Under the pieces are notes generated by a model. The model had not been told where the DNA came from and did not search any database. It saw nothing but the letters and a program-made list of their open reading frames with translations. From Apis mellifera (lineage: Eukaryota > Arthropoda > Insecta > Hymenoptera > Apidae): a DNA stretch of 64,000 bases. The position numbers and the translations under genes are program-made. The stretch lies in NCBI RefSeq assembly GCF_003254395.2, contig NC_037641.1, positions 3,815,001 through 3,879,000 on the forward strand, read 5' to 3'. Positions 10,701-21,460 of this stretch are shown in pieces. The first letter of the stretch is position 1; the number at the start of each line of letters is the position of its first letter.

Positions 10701-13700
10701 CCTTTCCTACCTCGAATTTCGATCGTAGATCCACAACAACCTGTTCGTTTCCGTATTCTATATTCTTCTTCTTCTTCTTCCACGTTCACCGGGGAATCGC
10801 GGAGGATTTTTCTATCAATGAATGTTTTGGATTTCGAAGGAATAGGGGAACTATTTCCTATAATTGTATAATTTATTCGATAAATCGAAAATTTCTTGAT
10901 ATTCGTTGATTGTGAACGAACATGATGAAATATACATTCATCGATTGTATGATTAATGACTAAATGTTGATTTCTTATCGTGATAAAAAAAGAGAAGATG
11001 CAAACAGAATAATAACAACGACTGACTTCGATTATCGTAATCCTTGCAGCAATGTTTCCTATGCGACGCGAAGAACGAGAGTTTCTATGATGAGAGTGCG
11101 TGGGGTCGATCTTTTGATCCTCGCCGTCCCTTCCTTGGAATACAAAACTCTTCGACAAATCCAGAGATTCGCATTCCCGCGATACGAATCGGCAATGATA
11201 CTTTCTAACGCAACGCGGATGATTTAAGGATGATTCGAAGAGAGAGAGAGGAAAACCGGATTTTCATTCACCGTAAACAGCAAGTAAACGGAATACTTTT
11301 AAAACCGAGACGAATCTTAGGAGATAATGATGCGCCGCTTATTACTTACTTACCAACATTCAAAAGAGAATTTCCTTGGATTTGCAACAAATGTTTGCAA
11401 GAAATTTCTCGCCAAGAAGTGGATATCGGCGAAAGTGTGTACTTATTGCGAATCGTTATGTAAGGCTGGCCGAGAAAAAGAGGAATTAATTTTGCAGGAA
11501 TGGAAGGGAAATAGATTTTTGAAATAGATAAAGAGAAGATTTTTATCCATACGAATAAAGATTGGAGAGAGATAGAGAATGAATAGAATTTTTATTTCCT
11601 CCACATCTACTAGAATTTTCTATAAACGACCTGTTTTTCCCTTTCTTTCGAATATATATATACATCTCAATATTGCAAATCTCTATCTCCAAATTCGTTT
11701 CTTTCATCTATCTTCGAATCGTTCTCGATTCTGCTAATTAGAGTCTTGTCAGAGACGGAAATTCCTGCCCCAACAAAATGAGACAAGCATGAGCAACGCC
11801 TTAACACAACACCGAATAATCTAACAAATCGTTGAAAGTTGTTACAACGAGGACTTTCGCCTCTCGATTAATCCAATCACGGATCTCTTAAAAACCAACG
11901 ACAAAACGTAGTTTTATCTCGAGCAACAGCGGTGTGGTACACTACACACGTGGTGCACCGCGTGTTTTATAGTCTCGGGGGGAGGGGGCCAAGTCTCGCC
12001 AAGCTCTCCCCGGTTTAAACAATTAGACAGCCGGTGAAGTAACGAGATAAATCTCGATTTTCAGAGGCTAAGTGACAGCGATGACCATTAATCTGCTCGA
12101 TCGCCGGAATCGCGACACCGATCTCGCCGCTCTAACGAGCAGGCATAACGCCAGCAACCTCCCTCCATCCAGTTTCTCTCCCTCCTTTTGTTCCCATATC
12201 TATCCAATATTTTTGGCTCGTCATTTTCGATAAATTTGTCGTTTAATGAATCAAGTCAAATTTCAAATACATTGTAAATTTTTCTAAAATTGATCTGATC
12301 TTATTTACGTACGAGGTATACAAAATTTGGGAATACATTCATCGATGATCAATGATTTTGAGACACGTTCTCGTTCGATACCGTGGATCGTTGAGACAGG
12401 GGTTGAAAATAAAAAGGACGAGGCTGAAGGGTGGCTGATATCTGCGAGACTGGCCAGCCCCGTAGTCGGTATAACTCCGATAACGGCCACCATAAACCCT
12501 CGGTCTTTCACTCGTACAAGTACCACGCTAGTATTCTTCGCTCTGCCCATTTTCATCCTTCGTGTATACGAAGAATTCTTCCGCCTTGGATAACAGGATT
12601 TACTTATGTATATATATTAACATCTGGCTTATTAAAATTTTGTGATCCTCCATTTTTGTTACTTGATGATTTCAATTACAATTATTTTTATTCTATTCTA
12701 ATTGTATTATTCTTATATCTAATTATAAAACGAGAATTCTTCGATGAAAGATTAATTAAGATAGCACAAGGAATCGGAGATTAAAAAAAAAATGTCGAAT
12801 TTCAACATTCGTTTTTCCTCCTTCTATTCCCCTCCTCCTGGCTCGACCGCATCCGTTTATTACGGATCCCTGTGAGCCGGGTTAATAATGGATTTTCAAC
12901 CAGTCCTTACCTTTACGAGAATCCACGTCACGTGATCGCGAGATGCCTTATAGCTGCTGTATACATACATGCGGGATAAGGGGTGGCAGCGAGCGGTGGA
13001 TCGATTCGGAATTATTATGCCGCTTTTTGCCATTAGTTTCCCTAAACGCGAGTCAGCAGGCGAGGAGGGTGGAGATTTACGTCGCGCGCCGCTATGTCGA
13101 TCATGCGCAAACCTCGTCCACCTTTGTGTGCTAATGAAAAACCGATGGAAAACTCGCGGATCGATCGATTATTAATTTCTTCGAGCGGGGGATTTTCGAA
13201 GTCGAAGCTTAATCTTTGTTGGATGGAAAAGAAATTGTCGATAAGAATATAATTGTATATGATATAGATCGTTCAAAACGATGTCACAATTGGTTTTATT
13301 ATTTTATCTTAGTTTATTCTTTAATAATTATTCAGAGATTCGAGTGTTAATACTTTGTTACAATCTTTTAATTTTGTATAGAATGTTCATTGCACGAAAA
13401 TTAAACATATAGAATAATGAAGATTCGAGATGACTTGAAGTTTGAATTATTCTTATACGAATTTCTTATTCGAAAGAGGAAAAAGGGGAGGAGGATGGAT
13501 TCTTGCGTTCTCGAATTCTTGGGAAAAAGTTGCTCGGCATAAAGTGCACGGTAAGGATAAACGATGCCACGCCATTCGAGTGCATGTCTCGAGATCTTTG
13601 TACCAAGGCATCCACCAGGATGGGCGGAGCACGTAGCAAGGACTTTGCATACTCGATGAGCACTCGAGGTGGAGGCGGTGATGCTGTTTGCATACGGTCA

Positions 13701-15280
13701 CGGTGGTGCAGCCTCTCCATTGGTCCAGAAACATCTCGCTGCATCTCCCTACCTCGCACTCTTTCGCTCCCACTACCTCTCCTCCCCATTTGATGCATCT
13801 CGTCGTCTTAGTCCACCGCACTCGCGACTCGTCGTCCGGCTAGCAAAGGGTTTAACCCACTTTCGAACCGTCCGAATTGTTTTCAATTCGTTCAATTTCG
13901 TATTATTAATATCTCAAATCACGCTTCCCTTGTTTCATCGAATTTTTTATTCAATATCACAATTTTATTAGTTTTTATAAAAGTGGAACTTGTATATTAA
14001 TGATCCATCCATTCTCTTTCTTTTTAGAAATAAATTAAACCTTGCACATTTACAATATAACATCCGTGTCTTCTTCCTTTCAATAAATTAATAGATACAT
14101 TCATTCTTTGATCTATCTCTAAAGGATAAATTTTTCTCTACAGAAAAATGAAATTTTGGAATCCGTTTATTATTAATCTCCGTTTGAAAATTAACCTTTT
14201 ATCTCGTAATTATGGAAATAATCTGGAAAGGGACAGAGGACAGTATCGATGTTTGCTCGCGATCGGCTCGAGGCCATCGCGGGTTCGATAACATGTCATC
14301 GAAACGAGGCGAGCGTGGAGAAGGTGGGAGATAAATACGAAATCGATGATAAACTGGCCGGTCTGTAGGCGGGCTCGAGGTAGGGATAGAACGACACCTC
14401 CTTAGAGCCGGAATAGCCCCGTCGTATATACACCCGGCCTATCGTAGCTCGTACGGGTTCTCAAGCTACTTTTTGCTTCCCACGGTTCTGGTCCTCCGCT
14501 CTCGCAGCCTCCGCGATTCCAGCATTCCGCCGCGCGAATCGCCACGCGTTTTCCGCACAATCTTCCTCGAGTTGTACGAGTTGCACGACGGATTCCATCG
14601 GTCGCCGCAATTACAATTTTGCATGAGGCAATCGATTTTTCCCCGACCGAGATTTGAAAGTTAATACCCGCTTTTTACCCGACCGTTTTCAACGTCGTTT
14701 CGTTGTAAGTCGTTGATGCATCGATATTTTACGCTCTTCCACTTACGTGACCATTATTCTTCTGAAAACGGGATTTGAAAGTTGATCGAAACCTTTTCTT
14801 TTTTTCCTTCTCCTCTGACGGCACGGTTTCATTTTATTATTACGCCGCGTCTCGAATGGGAATAATTATTCTTCTAAAATGAGATTCGAAAGTTTTACTC
14901 GTTTTTTCTTTATGCACGCAATTTTTTATAAATACAAATATTCCGTTTCGGGATCAATTTTTCTTCTTCGACCCCCCTTTTCAATATTATCCGCGTATAT
15001 TTTATCGTTAGAATATATACGTTTTGTATTTATGTATAATAATAAGTCGATATTATTGTAATGTATTGTTACGAGCGTCGAAACGTTATGCGTAATAAGT
15101 CACAATGTAAACCGTGGCGGAGGCAAGAAACGATAACATCGATTCGTCATTGATACCGTAAACACAATACGAGTCGTGTATCGAACGTGGAACGGAACGC
15201 ACGTGTTACTCTTCGCTCCTCTCGAAGGTAATATATTATTTAAATTATTTTATATTAATTTTGCGTATTAATAATTACAA
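10701..15280. other. Non-coding stretch, mixed composition
   Basis: No gene is supported. Frames of 83-122 codons occur at 12.3-12.6 kb and 13.4-13.8 kb, but overlapping frames on both strands are equally open. A nested inverted repeat lies at 11929-11961 (GCGGTG and CACCGC arms), followed by a G-rich run. At 13.9-14.2 and 14.9-15.3 kb the DNA is strongly AT-rich. Confidence 0.55.
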
Positions 15281-15284
15281 TTTT

Positions 15285-15822
15285 TACAATATATTGTTAT
15301 ACACGCATAAATTTTAACAATATACGCGTGTATAAGTAATATATCGTAGAGAAAACGAGCTTTCTTTATCGTTAAATCGTCATTCGTTAATTATATCGTA
15401 CGAATATTTAACAAATAAATTTAGCACGTTTATTCTTCATAAATAATATACATCCCCGCTCGAAAACGTTAATATTTGTCAAAAAACACTTAAAACTATT
15501 TCCAATAATATATCTATAATATATTTTTCTTCCTATTTTTTTATTATTACAATTATTACAATATATTGTTATATATTTTAACAATATACGCGTGTATAAG
15601 TAATATATCGTAGAAAAAACGAGCTTCATTTATCGTTAAATCGTCATTCGTTAATTATATCGTACGAATATTACACAAATAACATTTAACAAATAAATTT
15701 AGCACGTTTATTCTTCATAAATAATATACATCTCTGCTCGAAAACGTTAATATTTGACTAAAAAATACTTGTAAACTTTAAACTATTTCCAATAATATAT
15801 CGATATATATATTTTTCTTCCT
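15285..15822 (+). repeat. Tandem duplication, two diverged copies
   Basis: Copy one (about 15285-15534) and copy two (about 15557-15822) share long identical blocks. The shared order is an ACAATATATTGTTAT start, the TATACGCGTGTATAAG block, the TCGTTAAATCGTCATTCG block, the AGCACGTTTATTC block and a TTTTTCTTCCT end. The offset changes from 272 to 264 to 278 bases through indels, including a 14-base insertion in copy two (near 15673-15690). It is an AT-rich, non-coding local duplication of moderate age. Confidence 0.9.
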
Positions 15823-18170
15823 CCTCCACTACAAATCAATTTTTTGAAACTATCGATTTTCGAGCGGATGTCGATACAATCACTGTGTATTTTTTTCCAA
15901 ACATTCTTACATATCCCTCTATCGAATTTTCGAAGCTTTATAGCTTTATAAAACTCTGATTAATTTTGCCGAAATAAATACGAGACGGCGGAGAAGAAGG
16001 GGAGGGCAGAGAAGAGGCGCAAGAAAGAGGCAGCTTGTTCCCAAGTACACGTCGCGGACAGTATTCCGAGATGTATTAAGGAGCGAGAGAACCGCTTCCT
16101 GTAGTTTGTCATTCGCTCCTGGAATCTATCGCTTTCTCTCGGCGTCCCACAGCGCGAAACGAAACAGCGAAAATATAAACCTCGAGCTTCCACGAATCGT
16201 GTACACGTTTTACCCGCGCCAAGGTGAGCCGATTCTTTCCACGAAAAACCTCTAAATGATAACAAAGAGCACATGTTCATCGATACACACAAGAATATAA
16301 ATAAACCGAGAAAATGGAGTCTCTTAAATTCAATTTAATTAAAATTCGCCTCGACTCTCGGATATATTTTTTTCCATATCGAAGATCCTTCTTACTACGA
16401 AGAAAATATTCATCGATCAAGGAAAAATCTACGAGCAGAAAATCCGGATAATGAAGTCATCTCCAGAAGCTAAACCAACTTATATATATATATATATAAG
16501 CTTGATATAAGGAGCCAGCTCGAGAAGCTTAATAAGCCCGAGGTAAGAGAGGCCCACGCGCGAGCAGCCCCCCTTCCCACCCCCAATAAATCCGGCGATC
16601 TCCTGCAAAAATGTCTCGCCGTTGTTGCGTATCCACGTTTTTCCTCCATTAAAATATTTGCATTCCCCCGACGATCCTTATCTTCCTTCTCCAAGTTAAA
16701 TTACGAGCGTATCATCGAATCGATTCGCATTATTCGACGAGGGTTCAACGGCCCCTTTCCCTCTCCCTTTCTCTCTCTCTCTCTCTCTGTCTGTCCAGCT
16801 TCGTAATTCTCCAGGAATAAGACGAGCGGACGAAAAAACAGAGACGAACGACAGTGGTGGTGGTGGTGGTGGTGGTGGTGGTGGTGGATATAGTCTGGAG
16901 AGAAGAAGGGAGGAAGGGCGAGTGTGGGGCACCGCTAGGCGAAAAAACGACCCCGACCGCTCGGGCCCGTTTGCCTTACAATTAGGGGAGACCCACGAGT
17001 CTACGGGACATATTAAATAATTTATAATTGTTTTGCCCGCCACGGTGATACACGTCGGCGAGTCGTTTACACAGCGAGCTACAGCCGGCCTTTTTGCCAT
17101 CCACGGATCCACCCGACCTGGCAGAGCTTTGACAATGATAGATGGCCCGATCCGCGATTATGAAGTCACGATCGCGTTATCGCGGTGCACGCCCAACTCG
17201 GAGGCAATCCTCTCCCAGAGATATCCGAGTGAATCGTTTCACCAGGCTTCTACCATTTCGGGAAAGTTTCGTATTCTTCGATACGCAGATTCGATTAATT
17301 GATTCGACGTAGATATAGTGTATAGTGTTTATATGGAAAAGTATTTGTTTGTTATTCGTTTGGTGTGTCTTATCGAGGTGAGTGAAGAAGAGATAGGCTC
17401 CTCTCTCGAATTTCATTATTAAAATTAATTATTCGAGAATATTAGCGTTCTCGTTGGAGAACTAAGAGAAATTCGAGGGGGATTTGTCATATTTCCACCG
17501 TTGCATTGTATTCGAGATCGAATCTCGTTTCTGGTCACGTGCGGAGAGACAGTCGTGGCCTTTATCGACATGGTGGAATAGAGTTTATTAGGGAAAGCGC
17601 ATAAATAACGATCTAGTTTAGACTGGACTTTTTTCTTTTGCGGGAGCTTTTCAAATGTCACAGGAAACGTATGCCTGTGAAAACGAGCGGGTTCCGGGAG
17701 GGGGGCGCGGGATTATATTCAGGTCGGATCACAGCCACCGGTTCATAAATCAGGGGCATTTACCGTTCACGTGGTCGGTTGCCACGGTTTCACCACGGTT
17801 TTATTACGTCAACCGTTGCTTTTCTGGCGGCGGCCAGAAACGTATTGTCACGAAATTATCCAATATTCTCTTCGTCCAAATTCATCGTATCCAAATTTTC
17901 GTACAAATTGTACTCCAATGTCGTTTCAAAATTTCAAAACGTATCTAATATCCATTATTATTCTCATTCACAGGAGAATCCTCGAACGAATCCACGATTA
18001 ACTCCGACGAGTGATCGGAGGTTTGTATCGGGCCATTCATCGATCCTGTCGCCCTTATTTCACGTCGTCGCCGCTCTACTTATTTGTTTGCCGCATTCGT
18101 GTGTGCGTGCGTGTACGCGGGAAGAGGCGACACCAACTAAAATTCCACCGGCGTGTCCATCCATACATAT
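15823..18170. other. Non-coding stretch upstream of the candidate exon cluster
   Basis: No gene is supported. It holds a (TA)n run at 16480-16499, a CT run at 16768-16788 and the GGT run. A mixed-composition segment at 16.9-17.3 kb reads as 89 codons on the plus strand and part of 138 on the minus, neither recognised. Donor-like words occur at 16221 (CAAG|GTGAGC) and 17377 (CGAG|GTGAGT) with no convincing exon before them. An exact octamer (ATTTGCAT) is at 16656-16663. Confidence 0.55.
16854..16888 (+). repeat. GGT trinucleotide repeat
   Basis: About 11 GGT units run on the plus strand; the minus strand reads CCA and gives the poly-Pro run of the 138-codon minus frame. The run has two-G tracts only, so a stable quadruplex is possible but weak. 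Confidence 0.95.
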
Positions 18171-18174
18171 CGAT

Positions 18175-18342
18175 GAGAGAGAGAGAGAGAGAGAGAGGGG
18201 GAGCGATCTGAGCGGGATGGTGTCGCCGGTACAAGGTAAAAGATGTGTCCAGCCGGGATGCGAGGGGCAAGAAGGACCGATCTGTTCGCGCAAGAAGGAC
18301 CATAGGGATTGCGGAGCAGCTGACTGACTCCTTGCGTCAAGG
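18175..18342 (+). promoter_or_regulatory. GA run and leader with short upstream frame
   Basis: A (GA)n run at 18175-18197 is followed within about 20 bases by an ATG at 18219. It opens a 36-codon frame rich in Cys, Gly, Lys and Arg (starting MVSPVQGKRC) that stops at 18327-18329, 14 bases before the signal-peptide ATG at 18343. The arrangement resembles a 5' leader with an upstream frame. A donor-like CAAG|GTAAAA lies at 18236. GA runs next to start sites are common in insect promoters. All functional readings are inference. Confidence 0.25.
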
Positions 18343-18438
18343 ATGACGTATGGCTACGTAGTCTTCCTGCTGCCGGCCCTTCTTCTCGCCCCCGTTTCCG
18401 CAAAAAAATCCCTCTCCAATCCCCTCCCAACCACCGCG
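18343..18438 (+). CDS. Candidate signal-peptide first exon (partial)
   Basis: The ATG at 18343 opens a 41-codon frame (stop at 18466-18468). Its first 20 residues, MTYGYVVFLLPALLLAPVSA, form a textbook signal peptide: polar start, hydrophobic core and an AxA-like cleavage site (VSA). A polar KKSLSNPLPTT stretch follows. The frame is preceded by stops and by a GA-rich leader. It has no family match that I know, and 41 residues is short for a complete secreted protein, so I suggest an exon ending at the GTAACG donor (GT at 18439, phase 0). That donor is weak at +5. It could also be a complete small secreted peptide, or chance. The remaining exons are not visible. Confidence 0.25.
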
Positions 18439-18939
18439 GTAACGCTCGGTTTACGGTTTGCGTTTTAATTACGCGTTCCAACGTTTTTCTTCAACGAGCT
18501 CGAGAAACTAAAGTATTCGCGAAAGTTATCGTTAATCGATCGGGAGAATTTCTTTTGAATGGGAAAAATCAATTTAACGACTCGAAATTGATTTATTCCG
18601 AGGGAATATGAAAATCGAATATTTGAATCGATACGATCTAAAAATCTACGGTGTCGAAAAGAAATCGAAAAGTTTTCCGCGATAAAGCTTGGTAGAGATC
18701 GGTAAATGCGCCGTGCACGGCGGGGAACAGAAGGCCGCGTCATGTACGAGTTTCCAGATCCAGAGTGAGCCAGCACTCTGCGAGATCGGGGCTCGGCGAG
18801 ATCGTAAAATTATGCAGCAGCTAGCATCGGAGCGGAGGGGACACCTGACAACAACCCGTTTAACCTCGCGGTCGCCTCTCATTTATGACAAAAAGAGAAG
18901 CTTAGTTACCAGCAGTATGGCGTTCACGGGTTATTAAAG

Positions 18940-19104
18940 ATGGCGGCTGCCGTGGTACAAGCGCGGACCCGTTTCGCGAAATCGGTGTTCGAACGTTCGA
19001 CTTCTTTTTTCCCCCCCCTTCGAATGATAAATATAGATAAGAGGCGGGCAGATAATAGGGCAAGATTTGCAAGGAATTCGAGTCGAGAAAGTAACTGTAT
19101 TTGA
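18940..19104 (+). CDS. Candidate 54-residue frame with ATGGCGGC start
   Basis: AAAGATGGCGGCTGCC gives an excellent start context and opens a 54-residue frame beginning MAAAVVQARTRFAKSV and rich in Arg, Ala and Ser. It is closed by TGA at 19102-19104. The ATGGCGGC word is also a YY1/Pho-type binding sequence often found at transcription starts, so the signal may be a promoter element rather than a codon. No domain is visible. It lies between the two signal-peptide candidates on the same strand. A whole gene this small with no known relative is unlikely. Confidence 0.15.
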   Translation: MAAAVVQARTRFAKSVFERSTSFFPPLRMINIDKRRADNRARFARNSSRESNCI

Positions 19105-19374
19105 CGATACATAGATAGATGGATATTATGGAATTTTAATGGATTCGATAACTTTATTGCCGAATTAAACGATATATAATCGTTTTTCAGAGCATTTATT
19201 TGTTAAAAATTGATTGAAAAATTTATTTCTTCTAAACTAATTAAAAATACTTGTACGCGATTTTCTAATTTTTCTCCTCCACTCTCGACCAAGTATCCAA
19301 GGTGGAAAGTGGAGTCGGATATTTCCTTGCGATTCGCGTCCTCGTATCTCGCTTCGATTCGTCTCGAAGCAAGC

Positions 19375-19764
19375 ATGGCGGATAGACAGACGCGCGTGAA
19401 TAAAGAACAACGGTGGAATAAAGAAAGAAAGGAAAGAAAGTGGCAGAGAAGAGGGGGCGGTATTCGGTTGGAACTCGTGCCTCGCGTTCCATCCGACGTC
19501 TCGTCTCGTCGAAACGCATGCACGTCCGACGTCGGACGTCCGATGTATATAATTTATGAAGTATCTGCATTCCCGGCAATGATAAATCAACCCGCCACCC
19601 TGCTGGAACCGCGGGCATTTGAGGCTCGGCCCGAGGGAAACACCTTCTTCTTTCGAAACTTTCCGTCTTTCTTTCCATTTCGTTCTCAGATTAGTCGAAT
19701 TTTCGAACCCCCTCCCTCCACCCTTTCCTTTGACGTATCAAACAACTCTAGTAGATTCTTATAG
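19375..19764 (+). CDS. Unrecognised 129-residue frame
   Basis: An ATG in good context (AAGCATGGCGG) opens 129 codons, part of a 184-codon open stretch from 19210. The N-terminus is basic (MADRQTRVNKEQ, then a Lys/Arg/Glu-rich stretch). The C-terminal half is rich in Phe, Pro and Ser with no motif. Against it, three minus-strand frames of 106-137 codons overlap the same bases, so openness here reflects few stop words in mixed-composition DNA. Its only support is its place within the plus-strand cluster. Confidence 0.12.
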   Translation: MADRQTRVNKEQRWNKERKERKWQRRGGGIRLELVPRVPSDVSSRRNACTSDVGRPMYIIYEVSAFPAMINQPATLLEPRAFEARPEGNTFFFRNFPSFFPFRSQISRIFEPPPSTLSFDVSNNSSRFL

Positions 19765-20383
19765 TCATCAGATTCTTTATACTCGAGTATAGTAATTTTT
19801 TTTTTTTTTTTAATTCGAATTGGGAAAGTTTCGCGCTCGGTTAAAATTTCCCACGGTTTCTTTAATTTATGTATCCCGGCGTGGCGATTATACGCGATTT
19901 AGCGACTGTTTATGGGCCTGTCAAGTTTTCAAGGAATCGAGATCATTATCATTGTGAAATGGCAATTAAAAGAGAGAGAGGGAGAGAGAGAGACTTGGAA
20001 TGGAAAAACTGGTGCAAGGGTTGGGAATATTCAAAGAGGCTGGTTTTCATGGGAAGTTTCTTCCCTCCCCTTTGAATTTCCACTTCGAATCCGCTCGAGG
20101 ATTGGAACCAGTCGCCGTATATAAATATCGACAATTTGTCCCGTCGCCTTTGCTTACGCAATCAGCCTGCGAGGTCGTGAACCTGTTACGAATCCTATCG
20201 ATCGAAAAGAATCCTATTGATCCCCAAGATCGTAGTATTTAAGAGGAGAATCTATCCATCCAAGTTTCTCCAAAAAAGGGCGTGGCAATCAAAAACGAGC
20301 GCTCGAGTTTCCAGGTAACGAGTGGATCCGAGTGGCTGCGAATCTCGTGGTGGAAAGAAACGGAAGATCGTAGATCGCCAAGG

Positions 20384-20463
20384 ATGATGATGATGCTGCT
20401 GCTGCTGCTGCTGCTACTACCCGGCGCAATGGCTGCCGGTATAATTGAGCTACAAATTCCACG
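20384..20463 (+). CDS. Candidate signal-peptide exon, Ig-CAM-like (partial)
   Basis: Four ATG codons in a row (20384-20395) lead into a CTG run. They give a Met4-Leu8 hydrophobic core ending PGAMAA, a clear signal-peptide cleavage context, then GIIELQIPR. The frame stops at 20465-20467, but a GT at 20464 (CACG|GTGATC) would end an exon in phase 2 with Arg kept. A possible acceptor, TTTCCAG, lies upstream near 20310. Signal peptide, a few residues, then L-x-I-P is how beaten-path type immunoglobulin adhesion proteins begin before the exon for their first Ig domain, which makes that a guess worth testing. The leucine core is also a CTG microsatellite, and the donor is weak. Confidence 0.25.
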
Positions 20464-20503
20464 GTGATCAACCGGTCGCGCTCCGTCTCATACGAAATCA
20501 GAC

Positions 20504-20521
20504 GGGACGGGACGGGACGGG
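20504..20521 (+). repeat. Four-tract G-quadruplex motif in a GGGAC repeat
   Basis: GGG tracts at 20504, 20509, 20514 and 20519 are separated by AC. This is a tandem (GGGAC)4 and an exact two-base-loop quadruplex motif on the plus strand, about 40 bases after the candidate signal-peptide exon. Confidence 0.85.
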
Positions 20522-21158
20522 ACGAGACGATCCCGATGGCGGCCGTGTAACAACAATCGGTGGCTCGGTCCACGGATCGAGGGGATACCCGCCGATTCAA
20601 ACGAACCGCCGTCGCGGCATTCCACGGCCGCAAAAACCGGGCACATGCGTGGTCACGTACGCCAGCGCAACGCCGCGCAACAACGTGCACCTGATACGTA
20701 TTCATACGATTCGCTCGGTTTTCGAAAGAATCGAGAGGGTTGTTGGGATCTCCGATTTTTCGAAAAATCATTCATGGGAAAAAGGGAGAGAGCTATAGGC
20801 GGGAAGAGTCTCTGATTCTCTTCGAGAAGAGAGTCGATGTAACAATAGAACAATTTTAATGATCGACGTTGAATTAAAGATCGGTTTACTATTCGATCTC
20901 CGTGAGATCCATTTGGAAAATTTCGACGGGCGTCTAATATCCTCGATTTACTTACTCTCGATTATCGTTTCTTCTGCGAAGATAGTTTCTTTCGAATGTC
21001 TTGATTGAAACGTCAGATAATCCAGAGGCTCTCCACCGCACGAGCCTCGAAGAGGAGAGGATACGCTTATTATCGGCGGCGATCTCTCTCGACGTGAATT
21101 TCGATCGATCGACGAAATAAATGTTAACGCTTCCCTTTTCATCCTTTGGAAAAAATGA

Positions 21159-21460
21159 ATGGCGGATTATAAGAGGAGGAGGAGGAGGAGGAGGAGGAAG
21201 ATGATGGAAGAGGGCGGTGCACGGGGGAGAGGGAGGAGAGCTAGGCGAGGCGAGGAGCCCGATACGGGCATTTCTGCCGCCACTGAATCAAAGACTTCTC
21301 GTGAAAATGCCAGGCATAGCGACGAATCCAGGGACTCGTCGATGTCGTGCGGCAGCGCATCTCGTGTGCGGACGTCCTCCCCGGGAGGAGGACGCCTCTC
21401 CTCTCCGGTTGCAACCTCTCCTCCGCGTGTGCACACCGGCCCTGGACCGGCCAGCCATGA
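21159..21460 (+). CDS. Candidate N-terminal exon, disordered Arg/Ser-rich
   Basis: ATGGCGGAT opens a 101-codon frame, MADYK, then eight Arg (from the GGA run). A Gly/Arg-rich patch follows, and from about residue 35 a non-repetitive hydrophilic stretch rich in Ser, Thr, Arg, Asp and Glu (SRENARHSDESRDSSMSC), then Ser/Pro/Gly-rich sequence to PGPASHE. The frame ends GAG TGA, but the last bases are ATGA|GTGAGT with a perfect GTGAGT donor at 21461, so the exon would leave in phase 2. The pattern fits a disordered N-terminus of a nuclear or signalling protein. Against it, 98- and 113-codon minus frames overlap, the Arg run is a microsatellite, and -1 of the donor is A. No family is recognised. 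Confidence 0.3.
21172..21199 (+). repeat. GGA repeat
   Basis: An uninterrupted (GGA)n run sits inside the candidate exon at 21159, where it encodes the Arg run. Confidence 0.9.

Noticed and set aside
12305..12593. Balanced-composition frames on both strands (83 and 88 codons)
   Set aside because: Both look protein-like, which shows that texture alone does not discriminate here. No splice sites or family support either.
13442..13971. Overlapping frames including a plus stretch with HGGAASPLVQKHLAASPYLA
   Set aside because: Resembles transcription-factor linker sequence, but three other frames of 96-122 codons cover the same bases and the acceptor side lacks a pyrimidine tract.
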